Positions 16,814-25,530 are shown, numbered from the stretch's first letter. The stretch is 64,000 bases of DNA from an uncultured Ruminococcus sp. (GCA_910584195.1 CAJTYV010000015.1:8316-72315); one strand, 5' to 3'. The notes: generated by a model not told the origin, from the letters alone. Translations and numbers: made by a program.

Positions 16814-18100
16814 TTAAATTTTATTTACAAATGTGATTGAAACGCAAAACATATTGTTCTCTTTTTTCACATTCATTATCCCTTCGTATTTTTCCACAGC
16901 TTTTCTGACATTTGACAAACCTATTCCTGAATGGTTCTTTTTAGTGCTGCGTCCTAATTTTATATCCGATATATTAAAATCTGCACATGGATTTGTGATC
17001 TTAATTACAATCAATCCCATTTGCGCACGCATAATTATTCTTATTTTTCTTCGTGATTTTGCGATTTCACTACACGCTTCTATGGCATTATCAAATAAAT
17101 TTGAAAAAATCGTTGTCATATCCATATCCGAAATAAACGGCATTTCAAAATCCTCTATGCTCATACTGAACTCAATATTGCTGCTCTTACATTTTGCCAT
17201 AGTTGTATTCAAAATTATTTCCAGCATTGGATTTTGATTTCTTATAGCAGGATACAGACGATCAGATTCTTCCGTAAGTTCAGATAAATACTTTTGAGCT
17301 TTATCGTCGCTGCCATTTGTTTCAATCAAGGATCTCAATGACGAAACGTGACGTTTTATATCATGTGCAACTTTACAGGTCTCTGCGTATTTCTTTTGCA
17401 GTTCCTGATACATTTGATGCTGAAGTTCTTCCTGTTGCTGCATAAGGCGTAATCTTTGTTCCGATTCTCTGGCGGCAGAAATTCTGTTAAATATTACCAT
17501 AACGCATATATCCAGAATCATAAAACCAAGCATTAAGAATATTAAAAACTTTCCGCTCATGTAGTCTTGAATCGCTGATGAAACACTTGCAAAAAAGATC
17601 ACTTCGTATAAAAGTAAAAAAATATAAAAGACAAATTCATACCATCTGACATTAACGTTATTATTTTTTCGTATAAAAAGTGAGATTATCCTTGACAGGA
17701 ACAACAGCATTATCCAGTTCCAGATATGATGATGCCATATAAGGTCAGTTGCGCCAAGTGTTTCAGTAATAGTATTGCCGTAAAATGCTGATACAAAAAG
17801 AACGCCAAAAGCATCTGTTACTAAAGTCATAATGTCATAAATAAATGAATACATTAGCGCCGTTCGGGTTTTACATTCGTATAAAAGTTTAATTACAGCA
17901 AAACACATTACCAGACTCATGAACAGATTTAAAGGAGCTATTTTTAATAAAATGATTCCGGTCTTTACAACAATTATGCCGAAAATCCCGGTAATACGCA
18001 ATATCAAATGATCTTTCTTTATTTCATATTTTTGAAAAAGCATGAAAAAACAAAGTACAGCAATTAATAATGTTGTAACGCAATCAAGCACAAACTGCAT
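16814..18100 (-). CDS. agrC: AgrC-like sensor histidine kinase
   Basis: I place the start at 18100 (ATG) because AGGAGG lies 6 bp upstream; the frame extends to 18121 but that part overlaps the end of the agrA-like gene. The 428-residue protein has about six membrane helices (residues 1-205), a coiled segment, the phospho-acceptor His246 in VAHDIKRH, an N-box NLFDNAIEAC (334-343) and a G-box with HSGIGLSNVRKAVEKY. This is the HPK10/GHKL pattern of pheromone receptors such as AgrC and ComD. It should sense the AgrD-derived peptide and phosphorylate the response regulator encoded upstream. Unlike the classic agrBDCA order, here the two-component genes have their own transcript. Confidence 0.9.
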   Translation of the reverse strand: MQFVLDCVTTLLIAVLCFFMLFQKYEIKKDHLILRITGIFGIIVVKTGIILLKIAPLNLFMSLVMCFAVIKLLYECKTRTALMYSFIYDIMTLVTDAFGVLFVSAFYGNTITETLGATDLIWHHHIWNWIMLLFLSRIISLFIRKNNNVNVRWYEFVFYIFLLLYEVIFFASVSSAIQDYMSGKFLIFLMLGFMILDICVMVIFNRISAARESEQRLRLMQQQEELQHQMYQELQKKYAETCKVAHDIKRHVSSLRSLIETNGSDDKAQKYLSELTEESDRLYPAIRNQNPMLEIILNTTMAKCKSSNIEFSMSIEDFEMPFISDMDMTTIFSNLFDNAIEACSEIAKSRRKIRIIMRAQMGLIVIKITNPCADFNISDIKLGRSTKKNHSGIGLSNVRKAVEKYEGIMNVKKENNMFCVSITFVNKI

Positions 18101-18101
18101 A

Positions 18102-18720
18102 TTAAACCTCCTCGTTGGCAATATAGCCGCTAAGTGAATCTATGATTTCATTATATTTTCTCCGAGATATAAAAATCAAATCTCCGTTTTTCATTACAAT
18201 ATTTTTGCTTTTCCCATCAATCTCTTTTATGTGCTGCGGTAATGCGCTCACCCTTATAACTAAAATACAAGATCTCATTCATATTTACATTGAGATGCCT
18301 GTCGTCAATAGTATCTATTATAAATGGTTCGTTTTGTTTCTTTTTGGCATTATAGTGATATTTCAAATAATCATCCAAATTTTTTTGAATATCATCATCA
18401 GTAAATGGCTTCACAATAAACGCAAATGGATGAATTGTCATGCTTTGCTGAATATAGTCCTTATAAGACGTTATATAAAACATAACGGCATTTTTATTGT
18501 TTACACGAAGCCGCTGTCCTGTTTCAATGCCGTCTATTCCCGGCATCTGTATATCGAGAAATATAAGGTCGTATATGGTAGCTGTATTAAGCAGATCTTC
18601 TCCATTAGTAAACGAATCTATTGAAATTGATATTCTTTTTTCACAGAAAAAAGCTGAAACAATCTGTTTAATTTTCTCAATTTGTTCCTTTTCATCATCT
18701 ACAACCGCAATCCGAATCAT
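18102..18720 (-). pseudogene. agrA: AgrA-like response regulator with damaged LytTR domain
   Basis: The receiver domain is intact: VVDDE at residues 6-10, phospho-acceptor Asp56 in FLDIQMPG, and the conserved Lys of VKPF. The start ATG at 18720 has GGGGTGA upstream. The LytTR domain begins (NEILYFSYKGERI) but the frame stops at 18217. In another frame, right behind, the end of a LytTR domain continues (YN-type sequence IKEIDGKSKNIVMKNGDLIF, then ISRRKYNEIIDSL) up to TAA at 18102, just before agrC. The missing middle, about 30-40 residues containing the usual HRSYIVN core, points to an internal deletion that also shifted the frame. DNA binding should be lost. A sequencing or assembly error is possible but would have to remove about 100 bp. 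Confidence 0.75.
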
Positions 18721-18741
18721 ATAAATCACCCCACTATTTCA

Positions 18742-18770
18742 ATCATACCATATTTTAACATACAAATCAA
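18742..18770 (-). promoter_or_regulatory. Sigma-A promoter of the agrA-agrC operon
   Basis: On the minus strand TTGATT (18765-18770), 17 bp, TATGAT (18742-18747) precede the response regulator start by 21 bp. No LytTR-type repeats are visible here, so the two-component genes are probably not autoregulated. Confidence 0.6.
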
Positions 18771-18820
18771 TATATACAGCTAAAAATTTGTGGTATAATT
18801 AGAATATAAGTCGAAATATA

Positions 18821-18841
18821 AATTTCGTCAATTCCGCCCAT
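18821..18841 (+). repeat. Left arm of 19-bp inverted repeat flanking the integrase
   Basis: TTTCGTCAATTCCGCCCAT at 18823-18841 is the perfect inverse of 20186-20204. The two copies bracket the integrase gene. It probably marks the element end or an integrase-binding arm; a TGGTATAAT box lies 24 bp upstream on the same strand. Confidence 0.6.
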
Positions 18842-18920
18842 ATATTACAATAGTGAAATATATCGCCGAAAAATTGCATTAATACCAAACATTGATTACA
18901 ATATTCTGACGGCTAAAAAA

Positions 18921-20021
18921 TTAAGCCGTAATCGAAAGACGACTGACATAATCTTTCTTGATTTGCATTGATGGATGACAATACCTGTTTAAAGTTATAG
19001 CAGCATCCGCATGACCAAGTAACTCGCTGAGAGTCTTGGGATCAAAACCTTTTTCAATACATACTGTAGCATAAGTGTGTCTGAGTAAATGAAAATTAAC
19101 ATTTCTGATACTGCATGATTTCAAGATGGATTTGAAACGATTCTGCATAGTTCTCGGTTCGGTAGGCTTGCTTTTCCCTGTGATGATATAAAAATCACCG
19201 CAGCTTCTATAGTTTCTGAGAATATCCAAAACAAACGTGGGAATCGGAACAATGCGGACAGAAGTCTTACTTTTGGGAGTTCCGATAATTACCTGTGATT
19301 TTCCATTTTTACTTACACGCTGAACAGTTCTCTTTACATATAGGACAGCATTATCAAGGTCAATATCTTCCCATTTTAAGCCGCAAAGTTCACCTACACG
19401 AAGTCCTGTGAAAAGACAAAGAAGAACCGCAATATTTGTTTTATTCTGATTGTGTATCAAATAATTTTCAAGTCTTTTTCTTTCGGCAGACGTTAAAATA
19501 TCCGTCTGCTTTTTCTCTATTTTAGGGATTGTAAAATGCGTTTCATGGAGTCCGTACTCCCTCACAGCATAGTTTTCAATACTTCGGTATACCGTCATAA
19601 TGTCACGGACGGATTTTGCAGAAAGTCCACCCTTACCATTAAGTCTGCCGCTTGTCAGCTTAAAATTAATAAAGTCATTCAGTTTTCCTGTGGTCAGATT
19701 CATCATTATTTCTCCGCCTAAAATAGGCAAAATATGCTTATTCACGATGTTCACATAGTTAGCATAGCTTGATTCCTTAACCCGAAGTTTTGCAGAAAAT
19801 AACCATTGTTCGGCAGCCTCATGAACTGTCAATTTTATTGCCGAAACAGGCTGATTCTGCCTGATTGAATACATCTCCGACATCTTTTCCTTAACTTCGG
19901 AAAGCGTTCTTGCATATACAGATTTGTATTTAATCTTTCCGTTATCCTGATATCCAACAGGCACACGTCCCTCAAAACGTCCGTCCTTGCGTTTGTAAAT
20001 ATTACTTCCTCTTTTAGCCAT
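18921..20021 (-). CDS. int: Tyrosine recombinase (integrase) of the conjugative element
   Basis: The 366-residue protein has an N-terminal arm-binding domain of the AP2-like type (SNIYKRKDGRFEGRVPVGYQ), a SAM-like core-binding domain (residues 65-165) and a catalytic domain with the expected residues: Arg in FTGLRVGELCGLKWEDIDL, HLLRHTYAT (His-x-x-Arg), GHADAAITLNRY with the nucleophilic Tyr. It resembles Tn916-type integrases. It is the last gene of the minus-strand element and lies next to the agr locus, so the left end of the element should be between 18.73 and 18.92 kb. A 19-bp inverted repeat flanks the gene. No excisionase gene is recognised nearby. Confidence 0.92.
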   Translation of the reverse strand: MAKRGSNIYKRKDGRFEGRVPVGYQDNGKIKYKSVYARTLSEVKEKMSEMYSIRQNQPVSAIKLTVHEAAEQWLFSAKLRVKESSYANYVNIVNKHILPILGGEIMMNLTTGKLNDFINFKLTSGRLNGKGGLSAKSVRDIMTVYRSIENYAVREYGLHETHFTIPKIEKKQTDILTSAERKRLENYLIHNQNKTNIAVLLCLFTGLRVGELCGLKWEDIDLDNAVLYVKRTVQRVSKNGKSQVIIGTPKSKTSVRIVPIPTFVLDILRNYRSCGDFYIITGKSKPTEPRTMQNRFKSILKSCSIRNVNFHLLRHTYATVCIEKGFDPKTLSELLGHADAAITLNRYCHPSMQIKKDYVSRLSITA

Positions 20022-20114
20022 AAAAGTCCTCCGCTCCGACTGAAATATGACGGTTTAACGACTTTAAATTCATGTTAAAACCTCATTTTCAGTACAAATT
20101 TTTTCAAAAAAGTC

Positions 20115-20142
20115 TTTACTTTTACAAAATTTATGATATAAT
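20115..20142 (+). promoter_or_regulatory. Plus-strand promoter between integrase and relaxase
   Basis: TTTACT (20115-20120), 16 bp and TATAAT (20137-20142) point away from the integrase. No plus-strand protein gene follows; a hairpin with a T-run 65 bp downstream suggests a small RNA. Confidence 0.45.
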
Positions 20143-20185
20143 ATTATTAAATCCACTGCAAATCCGCCATAAAACTACCTCGCTA

Positions 20186-20204
20186 ATGGGCGGAATTGAC
20201 GAAA
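20186..20204 (-). repeat. Right arm of 19-bp inverted repeat flanking the integrase
   Basis: ATGGGCGGAATTGACGAAA, the exact inverse of the copy at 18823-18841. It overlaps the first hairpin of the small-RNA candidate. Confidence 0.6.
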
Positions 20205-20206
20205 AA

Positions 20207-20237
20207 AGCGTACCGAATTTTTTTAATCCGATACGCT
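20207..20237. terminator. Bidirectional terminator after the relaxase gene
   Basis: AGCGTA-C-CG and CG-ATACGCT arms pair around an A/T loop. Minus-strand continuation is CTTTTTTCG; plus-strand continuation is GATTTTTTT. It ends the relaxase transcript and the plus-strand candidate RNA. Confidence 0.7.
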
Positions 20238-20244
20238 GATTTTT

Positions 20245-22296
20245 TTAATATTCCTGAGTCTGACCATGCTCCTGCTTAATTCCGAGAGCCTGATTTTTCT
20301 CCTGAATCATTCTCCGCAGCTTGCTGTCGATCATTTTTCTGCCTAATTGAAATTTGTTATGGTAGTCATCTTCGATGCACCTACTGAGATTTACAAACAA
20401 GCTGAATACGGTACTTGCAAGCGTTTCATTTTCAAACTTTTCTTGATTCTCCAGAATATTCTGAGCGTACTCATTTCCTTGCTCTGCGGATAAATTCAGG
20501 TACTCCATAGCCTTTTCTTTTTTTCTTTCCAATCCGTCAGCGCCGAAAAGATAAAGTCTGCCAAGCTGATAGCTTGACTGCATATTTTTATCGGCAGATT
20601 TTTCAAAATAGAAAACAGCTTTTTGGATATCATATTTTTCTTTTTGCAAATACAGCTTACCAAGTGCGTACTGTGTAAATTGGTTATCTTCGGCAGACAA
20701 CAGATACTTTTCTGCCTTATCCAAATCCTGATTTATAGTTTCACCCTTGAGATACAGATTTCCCAGTTTGTAACAAGAAAAAGCGTCACCGCCGTTTACA
20801 CACTCTGTCAGCAGAGAAATGCCTTTTTCAATATCCTGTTCAAATTTTTCACCGCCGATATATTCCAATGCCAGCAGCCGTTTTGCATACTGATTTCCAA
20901 GTTCAGCGGACTTTTCAAAGTATTCAACAGCTTTCTTATTATCAATTGGAGTACCAAGTCCCTTGAAATACATCATACCGATCTGATACTGCAAATACGG
21001 CTTTATTTTCTTAGATTTCGGTTCGATTTGAATAAATCCCTGCAATGCTTTCTCATATAACTTAAACGATTTCTCTTTATCTTTTAATTCCGATTTTTCC
21101 ATAGAATACAGCTTCCCCAAATCATAAAGTGCAAGAACATTATTTGATTCCGCCAACAATAATTTTTCCGCCTTTTTGTAATCAGCATTTTTGGAATCAG
21201 TGTTTAAAATTAACTTGTGAGCCTCTTTATACGACTCGCTCCACTTGATATATAACTTTCCCTGAAAATTAATTTCAGCACTGTTATCAGTTATTTCATC
21301 AATTGCTTCCTCATCAATTGGCAGGGGAATATCCAAATCAGGTTCCGGCATTTCAACTTCAACCTCATGCAACGAAAAGTCAATATTCATCACAGTCTGA
21401 ACGATCATATTTTTGACGGATTTAAACTCTTTGTTGTCAACAAGCGACGGAAACTGAACTTTTGCAGACGAATAAACATCATGCTTCTGCTGTTCCATTT
21501 CACACCAGAGATCATACATTTTCTTGATAGATTCGTTGCCTGCAAGCTTTTCAAATATTTCATCAACAGTTTTCTTAACGTCGGACTTCAGGTAGCCATA
21601 CACTTTTTTACCTTTTGATTCTGCAAGTTGAGTATGAAGTTTGGAAACCAGATTTAAAAGTTCCGCATCAAAATGTTTATTCTTATAAATCTTTTCTGCA
21701 AAATTTTTCATCAGCTGCTCCGACTCTTTTTTCAGCAAATTTCGCAAGTCTGTTTGCTGAGCATAGATGTGATGCAGCTCATCTGAATAAACATCGTTAG
21801 CAAAACCGCTGCGGATTTTCTCAATGCCGTTATTGGTTAAAAATCCCTCACGCACATTCGTTGAGTAAACGATAATATGCACATGAGGATTTGTTTTCTT
21901 ATCGTGAAATGCAGCGTACCAGCGAAGATTCTTCAAATCAATTTTCTGATTTTTTGCAATGTTAGGAATTTGCCGAATAACAAGATCACGCCACGCTTTC
22001 AGATTATCGTAACCCATTTTCTGAGCGTCATCACGCCTGAGCGACACAACGTGTGTCCAGACGTTACCGCCGTGATAAGCAATTTCTTTTGCGACCTTCT
22101 CAAGATTTATCGGCTCATCTTTTTCATTAAAAAGTCCGTGTGAATTAGGACGATTAGCAAGATAGCCGACGTAATTTTCACGCTCATTAAAAGTTTGGAC
22201 AACGCCCTCACGGGTTGCAATGTATTTCACATAATTTTTTAGATTTTTCTTTGAGCCTTTTCTCAGATAGCGGCTCGTGACAATAATTTTCGGCAT
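20245..22296 (-). CDS. MobA/MobL-family relaxase with C-terminal Sel1 repeats
   Basis: The 683-residue protein starts with a MobP-type relaxase domain. The three-His motif is visible as His131 and NPHVHIIVYS (His138, His140), with candidate catalytic Tyr10 or Tyr25 near the N-terminus (SRYLRKGSKKN, NYVKYIATREG). The enzyme nicks oriT and pilots the strand through the type IV channel. From about residue 370 the protein carries Sel1-like TPR repeats (IGMMYFKGLGTPIDNKKAVE, LGNLYLKGE, LGRLYLFGADG), a helical solenoid typical of this relaxase subfamily in Firmicutes. It starts 4 bp after the relaxosome accessory gene. A terminator follows. Confidence 0.9.
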   Translation of the reverse strand: MPKIIVTSRYLRKGSKKNLKNYVKYIATREGVVQTFNERENYVGYLANRPNSHGLFNEKDEPINLEKVAKEIAYHGGNVWTHVVSLRRDDAQKMGYDNLKAWRDLVIRQIPNIAKNQKIDLKNLRWYAAFHDKKTNPHVHIIVYSTNVREGFLTNNGIEKIRSGFANDVYSDELHHIYAQQTDLRNLLKKESEQLMKNFAEKIYKNKHFDAELLNLVSKLHTQLAESKGKKVYGYLKSDVKKTVDEIFEKLAGNESIKKMYDLWCEMEQQKHDVYSSAKVQFPSLVDNKEFKSVKNMIVQTVMNIDFSLHEVEVEMPEPDLDIPLPIDEEAIDEITDNSAEINFQGKLYIKWSESYKEAHKLILNTDSKNADYKKAEKLLLAESNNVLALYDLGKLYSMEKSELKDKEKSFKLYEKALQGFIQIEPKSKKIKPYLQYQIGMMYFKGLGTPIDNKKAVEYFEKSAELGNQYAKRLLALEYIGGEKFEQDIEKGISLLTECVNGGDAFSCYKLGNLYLKGETINQDLDKAEKYLLSAEDNQFTQYALGKLYLQKEKYDIQKAVFYFEKSADKNMQSSYQLGRLYLFGADGLERKKEKAMEYLNLSAEQGNEYAQNILENQEKFENETLASTVFSLFVNLSRCIEDDYHNKFQLGRKMIDSKLRRMIQEKNQALGIKQEHGQTQEY

Positions 22297-22300
22297 TCAA

Positions 22301-22705
22301 TCATTCCCTCTGATATTCCACAGCATCTTCGCAATCAATAATTCCATTGATCTTTCGAACCTCGTTCACACACATCGCATGGAGACTTTTCAGCGTATCA
22401 TCGTCAATATCACTCATCGCCGCAGTCATGTGTGACAGCTTACCGAGTTCAACTGCAACTTTAAAAATAAGCCGAGCAAGACGCTGTTCCGTACCTTTAA
22501 TCTGCGCTTTTACAGTTTCTGTTATCATCGGCGAAATGTAATTCACACTTTTTTCTTCATCGAGATAACCAACATAAAATTTTATTGCTTTCTCAATAAA
22601 TTCACTCTGCGATTTGCAGTTATCATTTTTGTAATGAACTTCCACATCTTTAAGCGTTTCGGGATACGCCCACAGAGGAAATTTCACCTTATTCTGAAAA
22701 CTCAT
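22301..22705 (-). CDS. Relaxosome accessory protein (MobC/CD0418-like)
   Basis: The 134-residue protein begins with a ribbon-helix-helix-like segment (KVKFPLWAYPETLKDVEVHY, then CKSQSEFIEKAIKFYVGYL) followed by an alpha-helical domain (TEQRLARLIFKVAVELGKLS). Such proteins bind near oriT and help the relaxase. It lies 4 bp upstream of the relaxase start. The exact family name is from memory of similar conjugative transposons; the DNA-binding role is inferred. Confidence 0.7.
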   Translation of the reverse strand: MSFQNKVKFPLWAYPETLKDVEVHYKNDNCKSQSEFIEKAIKFYVGYLDEEKSVNYISPMITETVKAQIKGTEQRLARLIFKVAVELGKLSHMTAAMSDIDDDTLKSLHAMCVNEVRKINGIIDCEDAVEYQRE

Positions 22706-23055
22706 TTTCTCTCATCAACTCCTTAAAAAATGCCGTATTTACGCCGTTTTCAGCGATTACAACTCCGAAATTTTCAAAAGTCCGATTTTGCAACCCCTTT
22801 ATTGAAAACAGCATAAACCTCGTAAAATTGCGGTCGGCTTTGCCGTCCGCTGTGAGTGCGTCGGGGTTACAACCCCGACGCTTTAACTTGCAATACAATA
22901 AATCTCTCCCAACCTCCTCGGATTCTCCGAAATCCACCCCATTTTCAAACGCCGCCACAAACGCTCCAAATCCGCCTTGACTGCTCTCATGGTAACGTAC
23001 CCTGCCGATTCCTCAGCCTCGCCGTACAGGGCAACGTGGAGCGAACGGCGGCGAG
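22706..23055 (-). other. Hairpin-rich region, candidate oriT; doubtful 89-residue ORF inside
   Basis: This 350-bp gap precedes the relaxosome genes. It contains a perfect 24-nt palindromic hairpin (22858-22881, GCGTCGGGGTT/AACCCCGACGC), a second hairpin at 22830-22850 (GCGG..GGC/GCC..CCGC), and an imperfect inverted pair around 22996-23031 (TACCCTGCCG with GCCGTACAGGG). An ORF at 22689-22958 on the minus strand spans the hairpins but has no convincing ribosome site and its composition follows the palindromes, so I do not call it a gene. Position next to mobC and the relaxase makes it the best oriT candidate. Confidence 0.4.
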
Positions 23056-23292
23056 TTACTGCTCCGACTGATTTTCAGATTCAGCAAAAATGTCTTTTTT
23101 GGCTTTGCGAGGCGGTTTCTTAGTGGCTGTCAATTCGATAAATTCACGGACATTGGAGGGCACATATTTCTGATAAAGCTGTTCCGAAAATTTTTCAAGT
23201 TCCTCCGGCAGCTTCATATTTTTCTGTCCAAGATACATTTCCAGAGCCGTTAATTTCTCAGCGTCAATGCTCACTGTAAACGATTTTTTCAT
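23056..23292 (-). CDS. DUF6103-like small protein
   Basis: The 78-residue protein has a short beta strand and helices (MKKSFTVSIDAEKLTALEMY, then LPEELEKFSEQLYQKYVPSN, VREFIEL) and a basic tail. I recall this pattern as DUF6103, small proteins found on Firmicutes conjugative elements upstream of the relaxase. It may be a ribbon-helix-helix DNA-binding protein of the relaxosome. It overlaps the 3' end of the ArdA-like gene by 4 bp. Confidence 0.7.
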   Translation of the reverse strand: MKKSFTVSIDAEKLTALEMYLGQKNMKLPEELEKFSEQLYQKYVPSNVREFIELTATKKPPRKAKKDIFAESENQSEQ

Positions 23293-24446
23293 AGGCTGAT
23301 ACCTCCAATTTCCGGTTCAAGATCTTCTTCCATATCTTCTTCAACGTCCTCGTCAAGCTGTTGTTCCGGCTGAACAGTCAGGAAGGAATAAAGCTCCTGA
23401 CCTCTGCCGGAGATCGCTCCGTAGGAAGTAATTTCTCCCTGTTTTCGTTCAAGAATCACCCGTCCGAAGTCGCATAAATTCATATCTTCGACTGCTGAAA
23501 AATCAAAGTTTTTATGAATATTTTTCAGTAGATACGCCCTGCCAAAATCGCTTTGATTGAAAATATTTCTGTCAAACTGATATTCATCAAGCCTGTCAAT
23601 GCAGTCGATTACATCGGAAATTTCATAAATATTTTCCGACTCCATAACCGCTTTTAGCTTAACAAAATTGCCATGATAGAGATGAGAAAGGCACTCTGAT
23701 AGTTCGTTAAGTTTTCCGATTTGATGCGTATCGCTGAACTGAACAGACGGCAATGACGATTGGAATTCCAAACAAACTCCATCATAAATTTCAAAAAGCT
23801 TTGCTCTTTCACATGGCAGCGTTACCCAATGCGATTGTTCCTTTTTTGTGGAATCGGGAGCGATCAGCAGACGGAAAAAACAGTTCTCAGGTCTGCCAAT
23901 TTCGATATTAATATTCGGCGGTTCATAGCCTGAAGTCACACAATAACGCTCGTTAATGAAAACGCCGCCCTCACGCTCCCGCATAAGCCTGCCGACTTTT
24001 TCACGGTCAAGTAGTTCCAGAATTTCATTGGAACAGTTTTCAATTTCCGGCATCAGATCATTTTCGATAACCATTTCACCCAGTTCACGACAGTCCGAAC
24101 AGGGATAGATCATCACGGAATCAAGCCCGTAAGTCATTTTCAAAATATCCTCAAAACTGCTTTCGGGATTAATTTTCAGCAGACTTCTGAACGCCGTCAT
24201 CTCCGAAGAATCAAGCTTTTCCAGACGTTCCGCAAACAGATTCAGCCGGTAAATATCCGCTGAAAAATCCCTGAGACATAATTCAAACGGGAAGTCCATA
24301 TTGTCGTATTCCGAAATTTCAAACCGCACAATTGGCTTATCATCGGGAATTTTCAGTCTGTCAAGCGTGTCCTGAATCTCAAAAACATTCATGGGAAATT
24401 TCTTTGTAAATGACATCGATTCACCATTTTTCAAATTTATCTTCAT
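23289..24446 (-). CDS. ArdA-like antirestriction protein with extended C-terminus
   Basis: The 385-residue protein contains an ArdA-like segment (PIVRFEISEYDNMDFPFELC, then LNLFAERLEKLDSSEMTAFR) in residues 35-110. ArdA proteins mimic DNA and inhibit type I restriction enzymes; the protein is accordingly acidic. The remainder (110-345) has a repeat of similar short acidic helices and is longer than classic ArdA (about 165 residues). The C-terminus is an acidic stretch ending in EIGGISL, a tail shared in form with two other proteins of this element. It overlaps DUF6103 by 4 bp. The family call is moderate. Confidence 0.55.
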   Translation of the reverse strand: MKINLKNGESMSFTKKFPMNVFEIQDTLDRLKIPDDKPIVRFEISEYDNMDFPFELCLRDFSADIYRLNLFAERLEKLDSSEMTAFRSLLKINPESSFEDILKMTYGLDSVMIYPCSDCRELGEMVIENDLMPEIENCSNEILELLDREKVGRLMREREGGVFINERYCVTSGYEPPNINIEIGRPENCFFRLLIAPDSTKKEQSHWVTLPCERAKLFEIYDGVCLEFQSSLPSVQFSDTHQIGKLNELSECLSHLYHGNFVKLKAVMESENIYEISDVIDCIDRLDEYQFDRNIFNQSDFGRAYLLKNIHKNFDFSAVEDMNLCDFGRVILERKQGEITSYGAISGRGQELYSFLTVQPEQQLDEDVEEDMEEDLEPEIGGISL

Positions 24447-24452
24447 AATAAA

Positions 24453-25463
24453 TCACTCTCCGTTTTCATTTTCTTCTTCTGTATTTTCTTCCGTGGGATT
24501 CTGAATTTCATTGATTTTATTAGCAACTTCCTGCGGATAATCTATGCCCTCAAAGGTACACCAGCTTATCCAGTTCCCCTCTGAAACAGGTGATTTTACA
24601 ATACGTCCCTCGTCGCAAGATGCGAAAACCGCATCGCCGTTTCCGACATAAACCCCGAAATTATTGCCGTCAAAAAGTCCGATTCCTGCGATGTCGGGCA
24701 CTGTATCAAGTCCGCCGATTTCGTTGTAGATAAGCGTGTCAATACTCATATCAAAAGTTTTTTCTGTAGGAATATATCTCAGATATCCCATAATTAATCC
24801 TACATTATCGGCGCAGCGATAACGCAGATTCTCGTCAATTTCACCGTAGCTGCCCTCTTGAAATCCCCAGCCTGATGTATAAGCATTTTCCGCCCAAGCC
24901 GCAAGATCGGCGCAGTTTTTTGTACTCATATCGCTGAACATATGCGGATCAATCGTTGCATTCATCACAAAAGTATACGTCCGCATAAATTCATCAAAAT
25001 CAATTTCAAGACCGTATTCAGCGTTGATTGCCTGTATCAAAGCCGTATCTTCGGGATTATTTTTGAACAGATCAACATAAGTCTGCACGTCAAAAGTCTG
25101 CACATTTTCAAAAAATGACAGGTATATGAGCTGCGCTTTTATGGTCTGATCTCCGATATTTTCGCTGATCATAGCGTCCTCGATAGCCTGCCCCTGAGCC
25201 TGAATTATCGCCAATTTTTCGAGGCTTTCATCGTCCATATTATTCAAAAAATCCGTCTCATTAAACTTCAATTCAACGGTTGGCGGCTCGATACCCCCAA
25301 TGCTCGAAAGCACCACAACAGGCGTCATAAGCAGAAAAATCACCCCTACAACTATGCTGCCAACTATCAGCAGAAATTTATTTCTCTTGCCCTTGTCAAG
25401 AACAAGATCAACCGCCAGTTTTTTCAGAAGCGCCTTGGCTGCGGCGGCTATTGCTTCGGTCAT
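24453..25463 (-). CDS. Membrane-anchored NlpC/P60-like protein of the conjugation apparatus
   Basis: I chose the ATG at 25463, which has AGGGTGA upstream, over the longer frame to 25538. The 336-residue product has a transmembrane anchor at residues 30-54, a helical stretch resembling lysozyme-like/VirB1 regions, and a C-terminal NlpC/P60-like domain with Cys184 (NCADLAAWAENA). The usual His of the HVGIYIG motif is Asn-Phe here (NNFGVYVGNGDAV), so hydrolase activity is doubtful. Proteins in this position act as VirB1-like cell-wall enzymes for type IV secretion. It follows the cargo kptA. Confidence 0.7.
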   Translation of the reverse strand: MTEAIAAAAKALLKKLAVDLVLDKGKRNKFLLIVGSIVVGVIFLLMTPVVVLSSIGGIEPPTVELKFNETDFLNNMDDESLEKLAIIQAQGQAIEDAMISENIGDQTIKAQLIYLSFFENVQTFDVQTYVDLFKNNPEDTALIQAINAEYGLEIDFDEFMRTYTFVMNATIDPHMFSDMSTKNCADLAAWAENAYTSGWGFQEGSYGEIDENLRYRCADNVGLIMGYLRYIPTEKTFDMSIDTLIYNEIGGLDTVPDIAGIGLFDGNNFGVYVGNGDAVFASCDEGRIVKSPVSEGNWISWCTFEGIDYPQEVANKINEIQNPTEENTEEENENGE

Positions 25464-25530
25464 TTCATCACCCTGACCTTTCTTTTTCAACAAAAAAGAG
25501 CCGCGTTTTACTGCGACTCTCAAAATTATC

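Larger units (their letters stand above)
20149..20247 (+). ncRNA. Candidate small RNA of about 100 nt
   Basis: The region between a plus-strand TATAAT box and a terminator hairpin (20207-20237, followed by TTTTTTT) has no ORF. It would fold into a first hairpin (CCGCCAT with ATGGGCGG, 20164-20193) and the terminator. Part of it is perfectly complementary to the RNA that would arise from the plus strand at 18823-18841. It could be antisense control of int or simply recombination-site DNA. Evidence is structural only. Confidence 0.3.

Noticed and set aside
22689..22958. 89-residue minus-strand ORF before the relaxosome genes
   Set aside because: No convincing ribosome site, spans two palindromes and overlaps the next start; treated as part of the candidate oriT region.
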